From an uncultured Erysipelotrichaceae bacterium (GTDB taxonomy: Bacteria > Bacillota_I > Bacilli_A > Erysipelotrichales > Erysipelotrichaceae): a stretch of DNA of 17,762 nucleotides. Positions 6,125-13,281 of the stretch are shown here, piece by piece. The DNA is taken from contig CAJKOS010000019.1 of NCBI GenBank assembly GCA_905201565.1, positions 1-17,762 on the forward strand. The letters are read 5' to 3'. The notes beneath the pieces were generated by a model. That model saw nothing but the letters and a program-made list of their open reading frames with translations, did no database searches and had not been told where the DNA came from. The position numbers and the translations under genes are program-made. Positions within the stretch are counted from its first letter, which is position 1. Each line of letters starts with the position of its first letter.

Positions 6125-6871
6125 ATGCAGCACACAGCATTGATCACCGGTGCAGCCAAAGGCATCGGTAAAGCCATCGCATTACAACTGGCAGAAGATG
6201 GATACAACATTGTCGTCAACTACAACACTTCCAGAAAAGAAGCGGAAGAGCTCTCACCCCGTATTCAAAAAGACTATGGCGTGCGGTGTCTTGCTATACA
6301 GTGTGATGTCAGTGATGAACAGGCAGTGGACAAAATGGTGACAACAATTGAAGAAGTGCTGGGCGGTGTCGATATCCTCATCAACAATGCCGCCATTGAC
6401 CTCTCCAACCTCTTCCATCTCAAAACTGCAGATGAATTCAGGAAGACGCTCAATGTCAATGTGGTCGGTGCCTACAATGTTGCAAAGCGCGTCTATCCGC
6501 ATATGCTAAAAAATGATTATGGGCGCATCATCAATATTTCTTCAACTAACGGTATCAACACCTATTATCCGATGTGTATCGATTACGATGCCTCTAAATC
6601 CGCGCTCATTTCTCTGACCCATGATCTTGCTTTTGAAATGGGACCATTTATCCATGTCAATTGCATTGCCCCGGGTTTTATTGGCACAGAGAATGAATTA
6701 GATGGCTATGATGAAGAATTTTTACACGCTGAAACTGAAAAAATTATGGTCAAACGATATGGCAGACCAGAGGAAGTAGCATATCTTGTCAGTTTTCTCG
6801 TCAGTCCCAAAGCAGATTTTATCAATAACACCGTCATTCGCATTGATGGAGGCCAACCTGGAGCGTTATAA
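6125..6871 (+). CDS. SDR-family oxidoreductase, FabG-like; candidate EF-P modification (YmfI-like) reductase
   Basis: A 248-residue classical short-chain dehydrogenase/reductase. The NAD(P) loop TGAAKGIG is at 8-15, CDV near 60-62, NNAA at 87-90, the catalytic serine at about 139-140 (NISS) and the YDASK pair Y154/K158. It ends with the usual NNTVIRIDGGQ. By sequence it could be a 3-oxoacyl-ACP reductase (FabG), but no fatty-acid gene adjoins it. It starts 20 bases after the efp stop, and Bacillus YmfI, also FabG-like, reduces the aminopentanone on EF-P, so a role in EF-P maturation is an inference from position. The start is the ATG at 6125, where homologs begin just before the Rossmann motif. 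No good ribosome binding site precedes it: the region is a T run plus the terminator stem. Confidence 0.85.
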   Translation: MQHTALITGAAKGIGKAIALQLAEDGYNIVVNYNTSRKEAEELSPRIQKDYGVRCLAIQCDVSDEQAVDKMVTTIEEVLGGVDILINNAAIDLSNLFHLKTADEFRKTLNVNVVGAYNVAKRVYPHMLKNDYGRIINISSTNGINTYYPMCIDYDASKSALISLTHDLAFEMGPFIHVNCIAPGFIGTENELDGYDEEFLHAETEKIMVKRYGRPEEVAYLVSFLVSPKADFINNTVIRIDGGQPGAL

Positions 6872-6897
6872 AAAAGCGAGGGAATTCCCTCGCTTTT
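6872..6897. terminator. Bidirectional terminator between convergent genes
   Basis: A perfect 26-base palindrome consists of GCGAGGGAA and its complement, flanked by AAAA and TTTT. It ends the SDR transcript rightwards and the PLP enzyme transcript leftwards. The last base is also the first base of the PLP gene's stop codon complement. Confidence 0.9.
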
Positions 6898-8144
6898 CAT
6901 CTGATATTAGTCAATGCCAGCAATATCGATAATTTACCATATTCCAGTGTCAGCCCACCCTGCATATAGAGGCGGTACGGCGGAACAACCGGAGCATCGG
7001 CACTGAGTTCTATAGTGCTTCCCTGGGTAAAACTTCCCGCTGCCATGACTTCGTTGAATGGATAGCCCGGCATCGGTGCGCTCATGACCTTGACAAAAGA
7101 ATCAATCGGGCTGGAAGACTGGATGCCCTGGGTGAATTGCACAAGCTTTTCCTCACTGCCAAGTTCCAATGTCTGAATGATGTCCGTTCTTTCTTCATCA
7201 TGGCGCGGGCTGACATTGGCATAGCCGAGTCTTTCCAGCATATAAGAAGCAAATACCGCTGTCTTCAGAGCACTGCGCACAGCATTAGGCGCCATGAATA
7301 AACCTTTGAAAAAATGGATGTTCTGGTTGAAGTTTGCGCCTAGATCCTTGCCTATGCCAGGAGAAGTGAGCCTTTCGGAAACCATGTGGATCAAATCCTT
7401 CCTGCCGGCAATATAGCCACCAGTAGATGCAATACCACCACCGAGGTTCTTCATCAAAGAACCGATGACAAGGTCTGCCCCGGCATGACCGGGTTCTGTC
7501 TTTTCTACAAGTTCTCCATAACAATTATCCACAACGATGATGACATTTTCATCTACTGCCTTGATCTTTTTGATGATTCTTTCAATCTTGTACATCATCA
7601 ATGACTTTCTGCCCGCATAGCCTCTTGAGCGCTGTATTTCGACAACCTTCACCGGACTCTTCCTGATTCTTTCTACAATCTTATCACCATCGAAGTCATC
7701 ATTGACAAGGTCAATCTTTTCATACTGCACACCATAGGACTTCAAAGACTGACTGGAATTGCCATAAATACCGATCATTTCCTGCAGGGAATCATAAGGA
7801 TCACCAGTAATGGATAACAATACATCCCCATGTCTTAACAAGGCACTCAGACCAAGATAGATGGCATTTGTACCACTCATGATCTGTGGTCTTACCAGTG
7901 CATCTTCACAGCCGAGTACTTTAGCGAATATCTTTTCAAGCTTGTCGCGGCCTTCATCATAGTTTCCATAGCCGTTGATATCCGCAAAGTCACTATAGGA
8001 AACACCGTTTTCAATAAAAGCTTCAAGTATTCTGTCAGAGTTGTATTGGCAGATGTCATCAATATTCTGATATATATCTGCCAGATCCCTGTCTGCTTCC
8101 TTTGCGAGTTCCAGCAATTGTTCATTTATCCGATCTTTGATCAT
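6897..8144 (-). CDS. Methionine gamma-lyase family PLP enzyme (YnbB / aluminium-resistance-like)
   Basis: A 415-residue fold-type I pyridoxal-phosphate enzyme of the family annotated as methionine gamma-lyase family or aluminium resistance protein (Bacillus YnbB). Visible marks are RPQIMSGTNAIYLGL near the start, the cofactor-binding D206 in IVVDNCYGE, and the Schiff-base lysine K232 in GSLMKNLGGG, with GGYIAGR after it. Family members commonly read KNPGGG at the lysine; here Leu replaces Pro. The real reaction is not well established in the family, probably a C-S or similar beta/gamma elimination, so the substrate should be left open. The ATG at 8144 follows GGAGG at 7 bases; a longer frame starts within the binding site. 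A TATAAT box at 8165-8170 gives it its own promoter. Confidence 0.88.
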   Translation of the reverse strand: MIKDRINEQLLELAKEADRDLADIYQNIDDICQYNSDRILEAFIENGVSYSDFADINGYGNYDEGRDKLEKIFAKVLGCEDALVRPQIMSGTNAIYLGLSALLRHGDVLLSITGDPYDSLQEMIGIYGNSSQSLKSYGVQYEKIDLVNDDFDGDKIVERIRKSPVKVVEIQRSRGYAGRKSLMMYKIERIIKKIKAVDENVIIVVDNCYGELVEKTEPGHAGADLVIGSLMKNLGGGIASTGGYIAGRKDLIHMVSERLTSPGIGKDLGANFNQNIHFFKGLFMAPNAVRSALKTAVFASYMLERLGYANVSPRHDEERTDIIQTLELGSEEKLVQFTQGIQSSSPIDSFVKVMSAPMPGYPFNEVMAAGSFTQGSTIELSADAPVVPPYRLYMQGGLTLEYGKLSILLALTNIR

Positions 8145-8164
8145 CACACTACCTCCAGGCAACA

Positions 8165-8170
8165 ATTATA
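8165..8170 (-). promoter_or_regulatory. -10 box of the PLP-enzyme gene
   Basis: A perfect TATAAT on the minus strand lies 20 bases before the ATG. A -35 box is poor (TGTTTT at a suitable distance). The leader would be only about 14 bases and consist mainly of the GGAGG site. Confidence 0.55.
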
Positions 8171-8233
8171 ACCGATGCACATGGGAAAACACATGTTTTT
8201 AAACATAAGGTATGTCTGCCACGGGAATAGACA

Positions 8234-10120
8234 TCAGGATTCCCTGTTTGTAGGAAGAATGACAATTGCCTTGAACAGGTCTCCGTCAATTTCGATTTCA
8301 AATACACCACCCATCAGTTCCATCAGCGACTTTGCAATGTTCAAGCCAAGCCCGGAACCCTCGGTATGTCTGGAAGCATCGCCTCTCACAAAGCGTTCCA
8401 TAAGTTCTTCTGCGGAGATATTGAGTTCATCCCTCGACGTATTTTTGATGATGATTTCCACATGCTCTGCATCTTTTTTGAATGCATCGATATATACCCT
8501 TGTCCCATTGAGCCCATACTTTGCACAATTGGACAACAAGTTGCGCAGCACCCTCCACAAGAGCCTGCCGTCACTATACGCATACAGTGGAATATCCTTT
8601 ACAGTCGGCACAACTGTCAACCCCGCATCCGCTATCTTTTCTTCATATTCCGCAAGTGCCTGATCAATGATTTCCTTTACATCTGTCTTCATCATATTGA
8701 CAGTGATATTTCCCGTACTAGCCTTGGAAGCTTCAACCACATCTTCAGTCAGTTTCTTCAAGCGCTGTGACTGCCTATCCAAGACGGCAATATATTCCTT
8801 TTCTTCCTCTTCTGTATGTTCTTTCTGCAAAAGATCGACATAGTTGATGATGGAAGTCAGCGGTGTCTTGATATCATGGGAAACATTGGTGATGAGCTCA
8901 GCCTTCAGCCGTTCACTCTTCATCCTTTCATCAATTGCCCGCTGCATTCCTTCACTGATCTTTTCATAATTCTCCGCATATTTCCGGAACGGTCCAATCA
9001 TGCGCTTCTTATCTTTCTCACTGAAGGCAAAGGAAAGATCGCCTTCCACAAGATGAATAGAAGCTTCTTTCATCTTATTATAGAACCATGCACAATAGAT
9101 GGCTCCCGCTGCCAAGAACGGGGAGATGAATACCATGAAGACTGAAATGGCACTGTCAATATAGACCATGCCGCATAATATCCATTCCAAAAACAGCCAC
9201 ACGATTGAAATAGCGGCAACAGCAGGAACCGTAGGAATCATACGGCATGCGGAAACAACCAATTCTCCTGCTTTATAGATGAGTGTATTGCGGTACCAGC
9301 CACCTGCCTTGAAGCGTCTTGCTGCACTCATGAGCCAGGCGTAAAACAATAAGGAAACACCCATCAATATCACAATCATCCATATCATCTGCACCTGTAA
9401 GGAAGCCGAAGGCATTGCCGTACCGGTCATCAAGGCAAAGATCGGTCCTATAACAAGATAGATACCTGTCAATAAATCGAAAGGAATTCTGTCTTCCATG
9501 TAAAGGGTAATTCCTTCTTTGCCTACAACATGTCCTGTTACAGTAAATTCATATAGCAATACAACAATAAACAATAACAACAGAGAAATGCATATTCCTA
9601 GTGTTGCATGTGAGAATTGTCCGGAAAAGGTATAGATTTCCGCCATGTTCTGGTACACATCATCATAGGGAAGACCATCCAGAAGTTTTGCGTCTACCTG
9701 ATAAACTGTATCTGTTTCCTCTGCCAACGAAGCAGATGATATTTCATATACATAGCCGTATTCATCCGCAGCGATGTAATATTGTTCTTCCCGGCTGTAG
9801 TTTTCAGAAGGCGCTTCTATCACCAGTTCATTATCTGTAACATTGCGGATACCAAGTCTCAGGTTTCCATAGTCAAATCGGGAAAAACTCTCTTTTCCAT
9901 AGTTCGCGATCGTCCATACAGCACTTTCTGCATCCTGCTGCATTCTATGTTCACATTCCGCTGTATCTCTATACTCTTTTGCGGTTTCATCGGGAAAATA
10001 CCATTCCTTAAAGATTAAAGACGAACCACACCACACAAGCAATGCCCCAAGAAAACAAAGTGCGACAACACCCAGTGCCTTCATCCATCCTCTATACAAA
10101 AAACTATTCTTCTTTTTCAT
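8234..10120 (-). CDS. Membrane sensor histidine kinase
   Basis: A 628-residue two-component sensor. A first membrane helix (about 13-35) leads to an extracytoplasmic domain of about 135 residues. Five further membrane segments follow (about 172-192, 215-235, 243-265, 298-320, 323-347), then a HAMP-like linker. The dimerisation domain has the phospho-accepting H415 in NVSHDIKTPLTS. The ATPase domain has the N box LRNLLSNCAKYG and the G2 motif GSGLGLNIAKS. The multi-helix middle part is more than the simple two-helix OmpR-type sensor has, so sensing within the membrane is possible. The ATG at 10120 has AAAGG nine bases upstream and overlaps the regulator gene by 17 bases, implying translational coupling. 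The stimulus cannot be read from the sequence. Confidence 0.93.
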   Translation of the reverse strand: MKKKNSFLYRGWMKALGVVALCFLGALLVWCGSSLIFKEWYFPDETAKEYRDTAECEHRMQQDAESAVWTIANYGKESFSRFDYGNLRLGIRNVTDNELVIEAPSENYSREEQYYIAADEYGYVYEISSASLAEETDTVYQVDAKLLDGLPYDDVYQNMAEIYTFSGQFSHATLGICISLLLLFIVVLLYEFTVTGHVVGKEGITLYMEDRIPFDLLTGIYLVIGPIFALMTGTAMPSASLQVQMIWMIVILMGVSLLFYAWLMSAARRFKAGGWYRNTLIYKAGELVVSACRMIPTVPAVAAISIVWLFLEWILCGMVYIDSAISVFMVFISPFLAAGAIYCAWFYNKMKEASIHLVEGDLSFAFSEKDKKRMIGPFRKYAENYEKISEGMQRAIDERMKSERLKAELITNVSHDIKTPLTSIINYVDLLQKEHTEEEEKEYIAVLDRQSQRLKKLTEDVVEASKASTGNITVNMMKTDVKEIIDQALAEYEEKIADAGLTVVPTVKDIPLYAYSDGRLLWRVLRNLLSNCAKYGLNGTRVYIDAFKKDAEHVEIIIKNTSRDELNISAEELMERFVRGDASRHTEGSGLGLNIAKSLMELMGGVFEIEIDGDLFKAIVILPTNRES

Positions 10121-10811
10121 CAAATCCATCCTTTTCCATCTTGTAACCTTGTCCCCAGACGACCTTTATACTGCGGGGATCACCGGGATTGATTTCTACC
10201 TTCTCCCTGAGATGGCGAATATGTACAGCCACCGCATTATCACTGCCAAATGGTTCATCCTTCCAGACTTGCTTATATATCTCTGCAGAAGAAAATACCT
10301 TGCCGGGATTGTTCATCAATAACTTCAGAATGCCATATTCCATCGGTGTAAGAGTCACTGCATTTCCATCCACAAGCACAACCTTTTCCTCATCATTGAG
10401 GCTGATGCGTCCAATTGTAATAGTGCCTTCCTTTTTCTGTCCTCCCAGAGTTGTATACCGTCTTAACTGAGAGCGGACTCTCGCAATTACTTCCGTCGGA
10501 TTGAACGGTTTTGTCACATAATCATCCGCACCGATGTTTAAACCAAGAACCTTGTCACTGTCCTCACTTTTTGCTGTGAGCAAAATGACCGGCACATTAT
10601 ACCTTTCCCGCAATTTAGATACTGCAGTAATCCCGTCCATCTCCGGCATCATGATGTCCATCAGCACGAGATCAATGCTTTTTTTCTCCAGCACCTGAAG
10701 TGCTTCCTTTCCGGTATATGCCTTTTCTATCTGATACCCTTCCGGTTTCAAATAAATTTCCAGAGCAGAGACAATATCTCTGTCATCATCCACAATCAAT
10801 ACTGTTGCCAT
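10104..10811 (-). CDS. OmpR/PhoB-family response regulator
   Basis: A 235-residue response regulator, partner of the overlapping kinase. The receiver domain (1-120) has the acidic pocket DDD at 8-10, phospho-acceptor D52 in LMDIMMPEMDG, the LLTAK switch (T79) and K101 in KPF. The C-terminal winged helix (about 135-230) shows TPMEYGILKLLMNNPGKV, DNAVAVHIRHLREK and GQGYKM. The start chosen is the ATG at 10811, four bases after AGGAGG; an ATG one codon earlier is too close to that site. Upstream lies a TACAAT -10 box and two copies of TCTTAATT, which may be its own binding sites. The divergent neighbour, a lipoprotein gene now broken, may have been its target. Confidence 0.94.
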   Translation of the reverse strand: MATVLIVDDDRDIVSALEIYLKPEGYQIEKAYTGKEALQVLEKKSIDLVLMDIMMPEMDGITAVSKLRERYNVPVILLTAKSEDSDKVLGLNIGADDYVTKPFNPTEVIARVRSQLRRYTTLGGQKKEGTITIGRISLNDEEKVVLVDGNAVTLTPMEYGILKLLMNNPGKVFSSAEIYKQVWKDEPFGSDNAVAVHIRHLREKVEINPGDPRSIKVVWGQGYKMEKDGFDEKEE

Positions 10812-10835
10812 CATTCCTCCTCTTTCTTTACTTTT

Positions 10836-10882
10836 ATTGTATGCAAAGGGCAATTAAGAAAACACTGCATAAAAAATTAAGA
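10836..10882 (-). promoter_or_regulatory. Regulator/kinase operon promoter with direct repeats
   Basis: On the minus strand a TACAAT -10 box (10841-10836) lies 24 bases before the start codon. Upstream are two identical TCTTAATT copies (10882-10875 and 10859-10852), 23 bases apart, about two helical turns. OmpR-type regulators bind direct repeats, so autoregulation is plausible. The region also serves the divergent lipoprotein gene. Confidence 0.35.
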
Positions 10883-10960
10883 TTTCTTTAACAATTCTAT
10901 CCCTGGCATCTTTTTGCGTCAGGCAAACTGCTTTAATAATAGCAGAAAAGGAGATTATGT

Positions 10961-11106
10961 ATGAAAAAACAAATGCTCGCAGCACTTACTGCAATACTTC
11001 TTGTTTCCTGTGGAAGTGAAACAACTGAGACACCTTCTTCCGTATCAGCACAAACTGCCTAGATTGAGGAAACGGTCATCCTTGATCAAAACGGTCTCAA
11101 GATTAC
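10961..11106 (+). pseudogene. Lipoprotein gene remnant, stopped by TAG and cut by an IS element
   Basis: AGGAG precedes an ATG opening a typical lipoprotein signal: MKKQ, a hydrophobic core and the lipobox LVSC (Cys17), then a Ser/Thr-rich linker. Codon 34 is TAG (11060-11062). The same frame then continues with coding-like sequence, IEETVILDQNGLKIT, resembling the start of the mature domain of small secreted Firmicutes lipoproteins (DUF4352/DUF5067-like). It ends where the IS left end begins. A CAG-to-TAG change would explain the stop. No continuation is visible beyond the element, so the 3' part has been lost. It is divergent from the two-component genes and probably belonged to that system. 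Expression of a 33-residue secreted lipopeptide is possible but there is no sign it is functional. Confidence 0.7.
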
Positions 11107-11123
11107 AAAATGTGCGCGAAAAG

Positions 11124-11143
11124 CCCACTCCTTTAGGGATGGG
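11124..11143 (+). repeat. IS left-end hairpin
   Basis: CCCACTCC (11124-11131) pairs with GGGATGGG (11136-11143) around TTTA, with a central C-A mismatch and a T-G pair. An imperfect hairpin of this size is the TnpA recognition structure at IS605-family left ends. Confidence 0.7.
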
Positions 11144-11160
11144 ATGAAAGCGCCACTCAA

Positions 11161-11188
11161 TTGAGTATATTTCTATTGCTTATATACA
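11161..11188 (+). promoter_or_regulatory. Possible tnpA promoter
   Basis: TTGAGT (11161-11166) and TATACA (11183-11188) are 16 bases apart, inside the element and 23 bases before the tnpA ATG. The -35 box lies next to the small palindrome CTCAATTGAG. Confidence 0.4.
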
Positions 11189-11210
11189 CATTTTGCGTTA
11201 TGCTTAGGGC

Positions 11211-11612
11211 ATGGAAAAGAAATATAGACACACAAACACAACGGTATCTTTGATAAACTATCATTTTGTGTTTTGTCCTAGATACAGAAGAAAGATTTTT
11301 CTGATACCGAATGTAGAACAGCGATTTAAAGAGTTGGTTAAATCAAAATGCGATGAATTAGCAATAGAAGTTATCGCTATCGAATGTGACAAAGACCATG
11401 CTCATATATTCTTAAATTGTTTGCCTACACTTAGTCCATCTGATGTTATGTGGCAGATAAAAGGATATACTGGCAAAATCCTCAGAGAAGAGTTTTCAGA
11501 GTTATCAGAAATGCCAAATTTGTGGACAAGAAGTTATTTTGTTTCAACTGCCGAAGATGTTTGCAGTGAAACAATCAAAAAGTATGTAGAAAATCAAAAG
11601 AAAAGATACTAA
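11211..11612 (+). CDS. tnpA: IS200/IS605-family transposase TnpA (Y1 HUH)
   Basis: A 133-residue single-domain Y1 transposase, normal size, which cuts and rejoins single-stranded DNA at the hairpin ends as a dimer. The HUH motif is seen as H63-A-H65 in DKDHAHIFL. The catalytic tyrosine is Y125 in TIKKYVENQ. The Y1 fold opening NYHFVFCPRYRRKIF and the WQIKGYTGK helix are typical. All catalytic residues are present and the frame is open, so the protein looks active. The ribosome binding site is weak (TTAGGGC directly before the ATG), in line with the low expression usual for these transposases. tnpB follows after 28 bases. Confidence 0.95.
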   Translation: MEKKYRHTNTTVSLINYHFVFCPRYRRKIFLIPNVEQRFKELVKSKCDELAIEVIAIECDKDHAHIFLNCLPTLSPSDVMWQIKGYTGKILREEFSELSEMPNLWTRSYFVSTAEDVCSETIKKYVENQKKRY

Positions 11613-11640
11613 AAAAGAACTGTTTTAATTAGAAAGCGGG

Positions 11641-13110
11641 GTGAATCATATAGCAAACTTCATTGTACAATTCCCTTTGGAAACAGAAATATATCAAGAA
11701 GACATATTAAATAAACGTTTTGAAATCGGAAGAAAAATCTACAATTCTTTGGTCAATATCACACAAAAGCGTTACAAAGAAATGATTAAAACAAAGAAAT
11801 ATAGGAACCTAACATCTTCTTTAACAGGAGACCAAAAAACAGACAAGGACGCCTGGCAACAAATTAATACTCTTCGTAAGCAGTATGGTATGTCGGAATA
11901 TTCCTTCCATAAAGATGTAAAGAAACTGCAAAAGCATTTCAAAGAGAATATAGACTCTTCTACCGCTCAGAAAATTGCAACAGAACTATGGAAATCTTAT
12001 GACCAGTTGTTTTATGGAAACGGCAAGAAGGTGCGCTATAAAAAATACGGGAATATTTATTCGCTTGAGGGGAAAACTAACAAAACAGGAATCCGCTTTA
12101 TCGATGGATTTCTTCTCTGGAAGAAATTAAAGATACCGGTTGTTATAGACCATAATAATGACTACGAACAAGCGGCGCTCCAACATGATGTTTGTTATTG
12201 TAGGATTGTCAGAAACTATGTGCGGAATAGATATAAATATTATGTGCAAATAGTTTTCAAAGGTGCACCTCCTATAAAAGTTGATGCTGAGACTGGAGAA
12301 ATTAAACATGATATTGGAACAGGTGATGTTGGCTTAGATATTGGTACTTCCACGATTGCCATTGCAAGTAAATCGGATGTAAAAATCATAGAACTGGCAG
12401 ACAAAATTCAAAGTATCGAAAATCAAAAGACTAAACTTCTACGAAAAATGGACAGGTCAAGACGTGCAACTAACAGGGACAATTATAATGAAGACGGAAC
12501 TATCAAGAAACAAGGTAATAAAAAAGTTGTATGGAACAAATCAAAGCACTATATCAAATACCAAAACGATTTGAAAGAAATATACAGAAAACAAGCGGAT
12601 GTCAGAAAGTATCAGCACGAATGCTTAGCTAACTATATTGTATCCCTTGGAAACAAAGTGTATGTTGAGCAAATGAATTTTTCAGGACTTCAAAGACGTG
12701 CTAAAAATACTGAAAAGAATGAAAAAGGTAAATTCAAACGAAAGAAACGATTTGGTAAGTCTCTGGCGAACAAAGCCCCGTCTATGTTGCTGTCAATTAT
12801 CGACAGGAAATTAAAATATTTTGGAGAAGCATTAATAAAGATAAATACGTCTGAAGCGAAAGCTAGTCAGTTCAATCATTTTGATAAGACATATACAAAA
12901 AAGTCTTTATCTCAAAGATGGAATGATTTTCATGGAATAAAGGTACAAAGAGATATGTACAGCGCATTTTTGATAATGAATACAAGCAATGATTTAAAGA
13001 GCTTTGACATTAACAAATGTAACGAACGATTTGACAATTTCTACCACCTGCATAATCAGGAAGTAGACAGATTAAGAGGAAACAAAAATTTAAACAGTAT
13101 TGGAATTTAA
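11641..13110 (+). CDS. tnpB: RNA-guided nuclease TnpB (IS605 OrfB), zinc ribbon missing
   Basis: A 489-residue TnpB. These are RuvC-type nucleases guided by an omega-RNA from the element's right end; they cut the empty donor site and favour retention of the element. The RuvC triad is complete: D233 in GLDIGTS, E343 in VEQMNF and D438 in QRDMYSAFLIMN. The cysteine pairs that normally form a zinc ribbon between the second and third acid are absent: that stretch reads SEAKASQFNHFDK with no cysteine. I believe this is characteristic of a Clostridia-type branch rather than a fresh mutation. The start is GTG at 11641, with a modest AGAAAGCGGG upstream. Whether this branch retains nuclease activity is not settled by the sequence. 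Confidence 0.92.
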   Translation: MNHIANFIVQFPLETEIYQEDILNKRFEIGRKIYNSLVNITQKRYKEMIKTKKYRNLTSSLTGDQKTDKDAWQQINTLRKQYGMSEYSFHKDVKKLQKHFKENIDSSTAQKIATELWKSYDQLFYGNGKKVRYKKYGNIYSLEGKTNKTGIRFIDGFLLWKKLKIPVVIDHNNDYEQAALQHDVCYCRIVRNYVRNRYKYYVQIVFKGAPPIKVDAETGEIKHDIGTGDVGLDIGTSTIAIASKSDVKIIELADKIQSIENQKTKLLRKMDRSRRATNRDNYNEDGTIKKQGNKKVVWNKSKHYIKYQNDLKEIYRKQADVRKYQHECLANYIVSLGNKVYVEQMNFSGLQRRAKNTEKNEKGKFKRKKRFGKSLANKAPSMLLSIIDRKLKYFGEALIKINTSEAKASQFNHFDKTYTKKSLSQRWNDFHGIKVQRDMYSAFLIMNTSNDLKSFDINKCNERFDNFYHLHNQEVDRLRGNKNLNSIGI

Positions 13111-13276
13111 AAAAAGTAAACAGGTTTTGACACGAGCCTGGTGTTATCGCTAATAGGCACAATGGTGCCTTTGATAATGAAAGTCTTATGGAAACTCATC
13201 AGTCTTATATGCTTTCGAGTATATCTGGAAGTGAATATACATAAGAACCCAACGGCTTTAACCGTTGGAGTGTCAG
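13111..13276 (+). ncRNA. Probable omega-RNA scaffold at the IS right end
   Basis: The 166 bases between the tnpB stop and the right boundary hold stable structure: GGCAC/GTGCC (13156-13169) with loop AATG, then the terminal hairpin CCAACGG/CCGTTGG (13249-13268) with loop CTTTAA. TnpB guides are made from this part of IS605 elements, with the spacer read from the flanking DNA just past the end. The spacer here would begin at 13277 and run into the 3' end of the MupG-like gene. A frame of about 35 codons in this stretch lacks a start and is taken as chance. Confidence 0.55.
13249..13268 (+). repeat. IS right-end hairpin
   Basis: A perfect 7-bp stem CCAACGG/CCGTTGG lies 8 bases before the inferred right boundary, with GAAC at its 5' foot. 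It would be bound by TnpA as the right-end recognition hairpin. Confidence 0.75.
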
Positions 13277-13281
13277 ATGTC

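Larger units (their letters stand above)
11107..13276 (+). mobile_element. IS200/IS605-family insertion sequence (tnpA + tnpB), complete
   Basis: An element of about 2.17 kb with tnpA and tnpB on the same strand, no terminal inverted repeats and a subterminal hairpin at each end, as expected for single-strand HUH transposition. The left boundary is placed after TTAC (11103-11106); AAAG (11120-11123) sits at the foot of the left hairpin, the same arrangement I recall for IS608. The right boundary is placed after TCAG (13273-13276), with GAAC at the foot of the right hairpin. The element is visibly more AT-rich than its neighbours, which points to recent arrival. The boundaries are inferred and could be off by several bases. 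Confidence 0.85.

Noticed and set aside
8223..8244. Possible terminator after the histidine kinase
   Set aside because: GGGAAT/ATTCCC gives only a 6-bp stem with a 10-base loop and no T run, so it is not called. Some read-through into the PLP enzyme gene is possible.
8175..8663. 162-residue plus-strand reading frame across the kinase 3' end
   Set aside because: Ser-rich complement of the kinase ATPase domain, where N and G motifs are conserved on the other strand.
13127..13242. About 35 codons of open frame inside the IS right end
   Set aside because: It has no start codon or binding site and lies where the omega-RNA and right-end structure are expected. It does not continue the lipoprotein in any way I can show.
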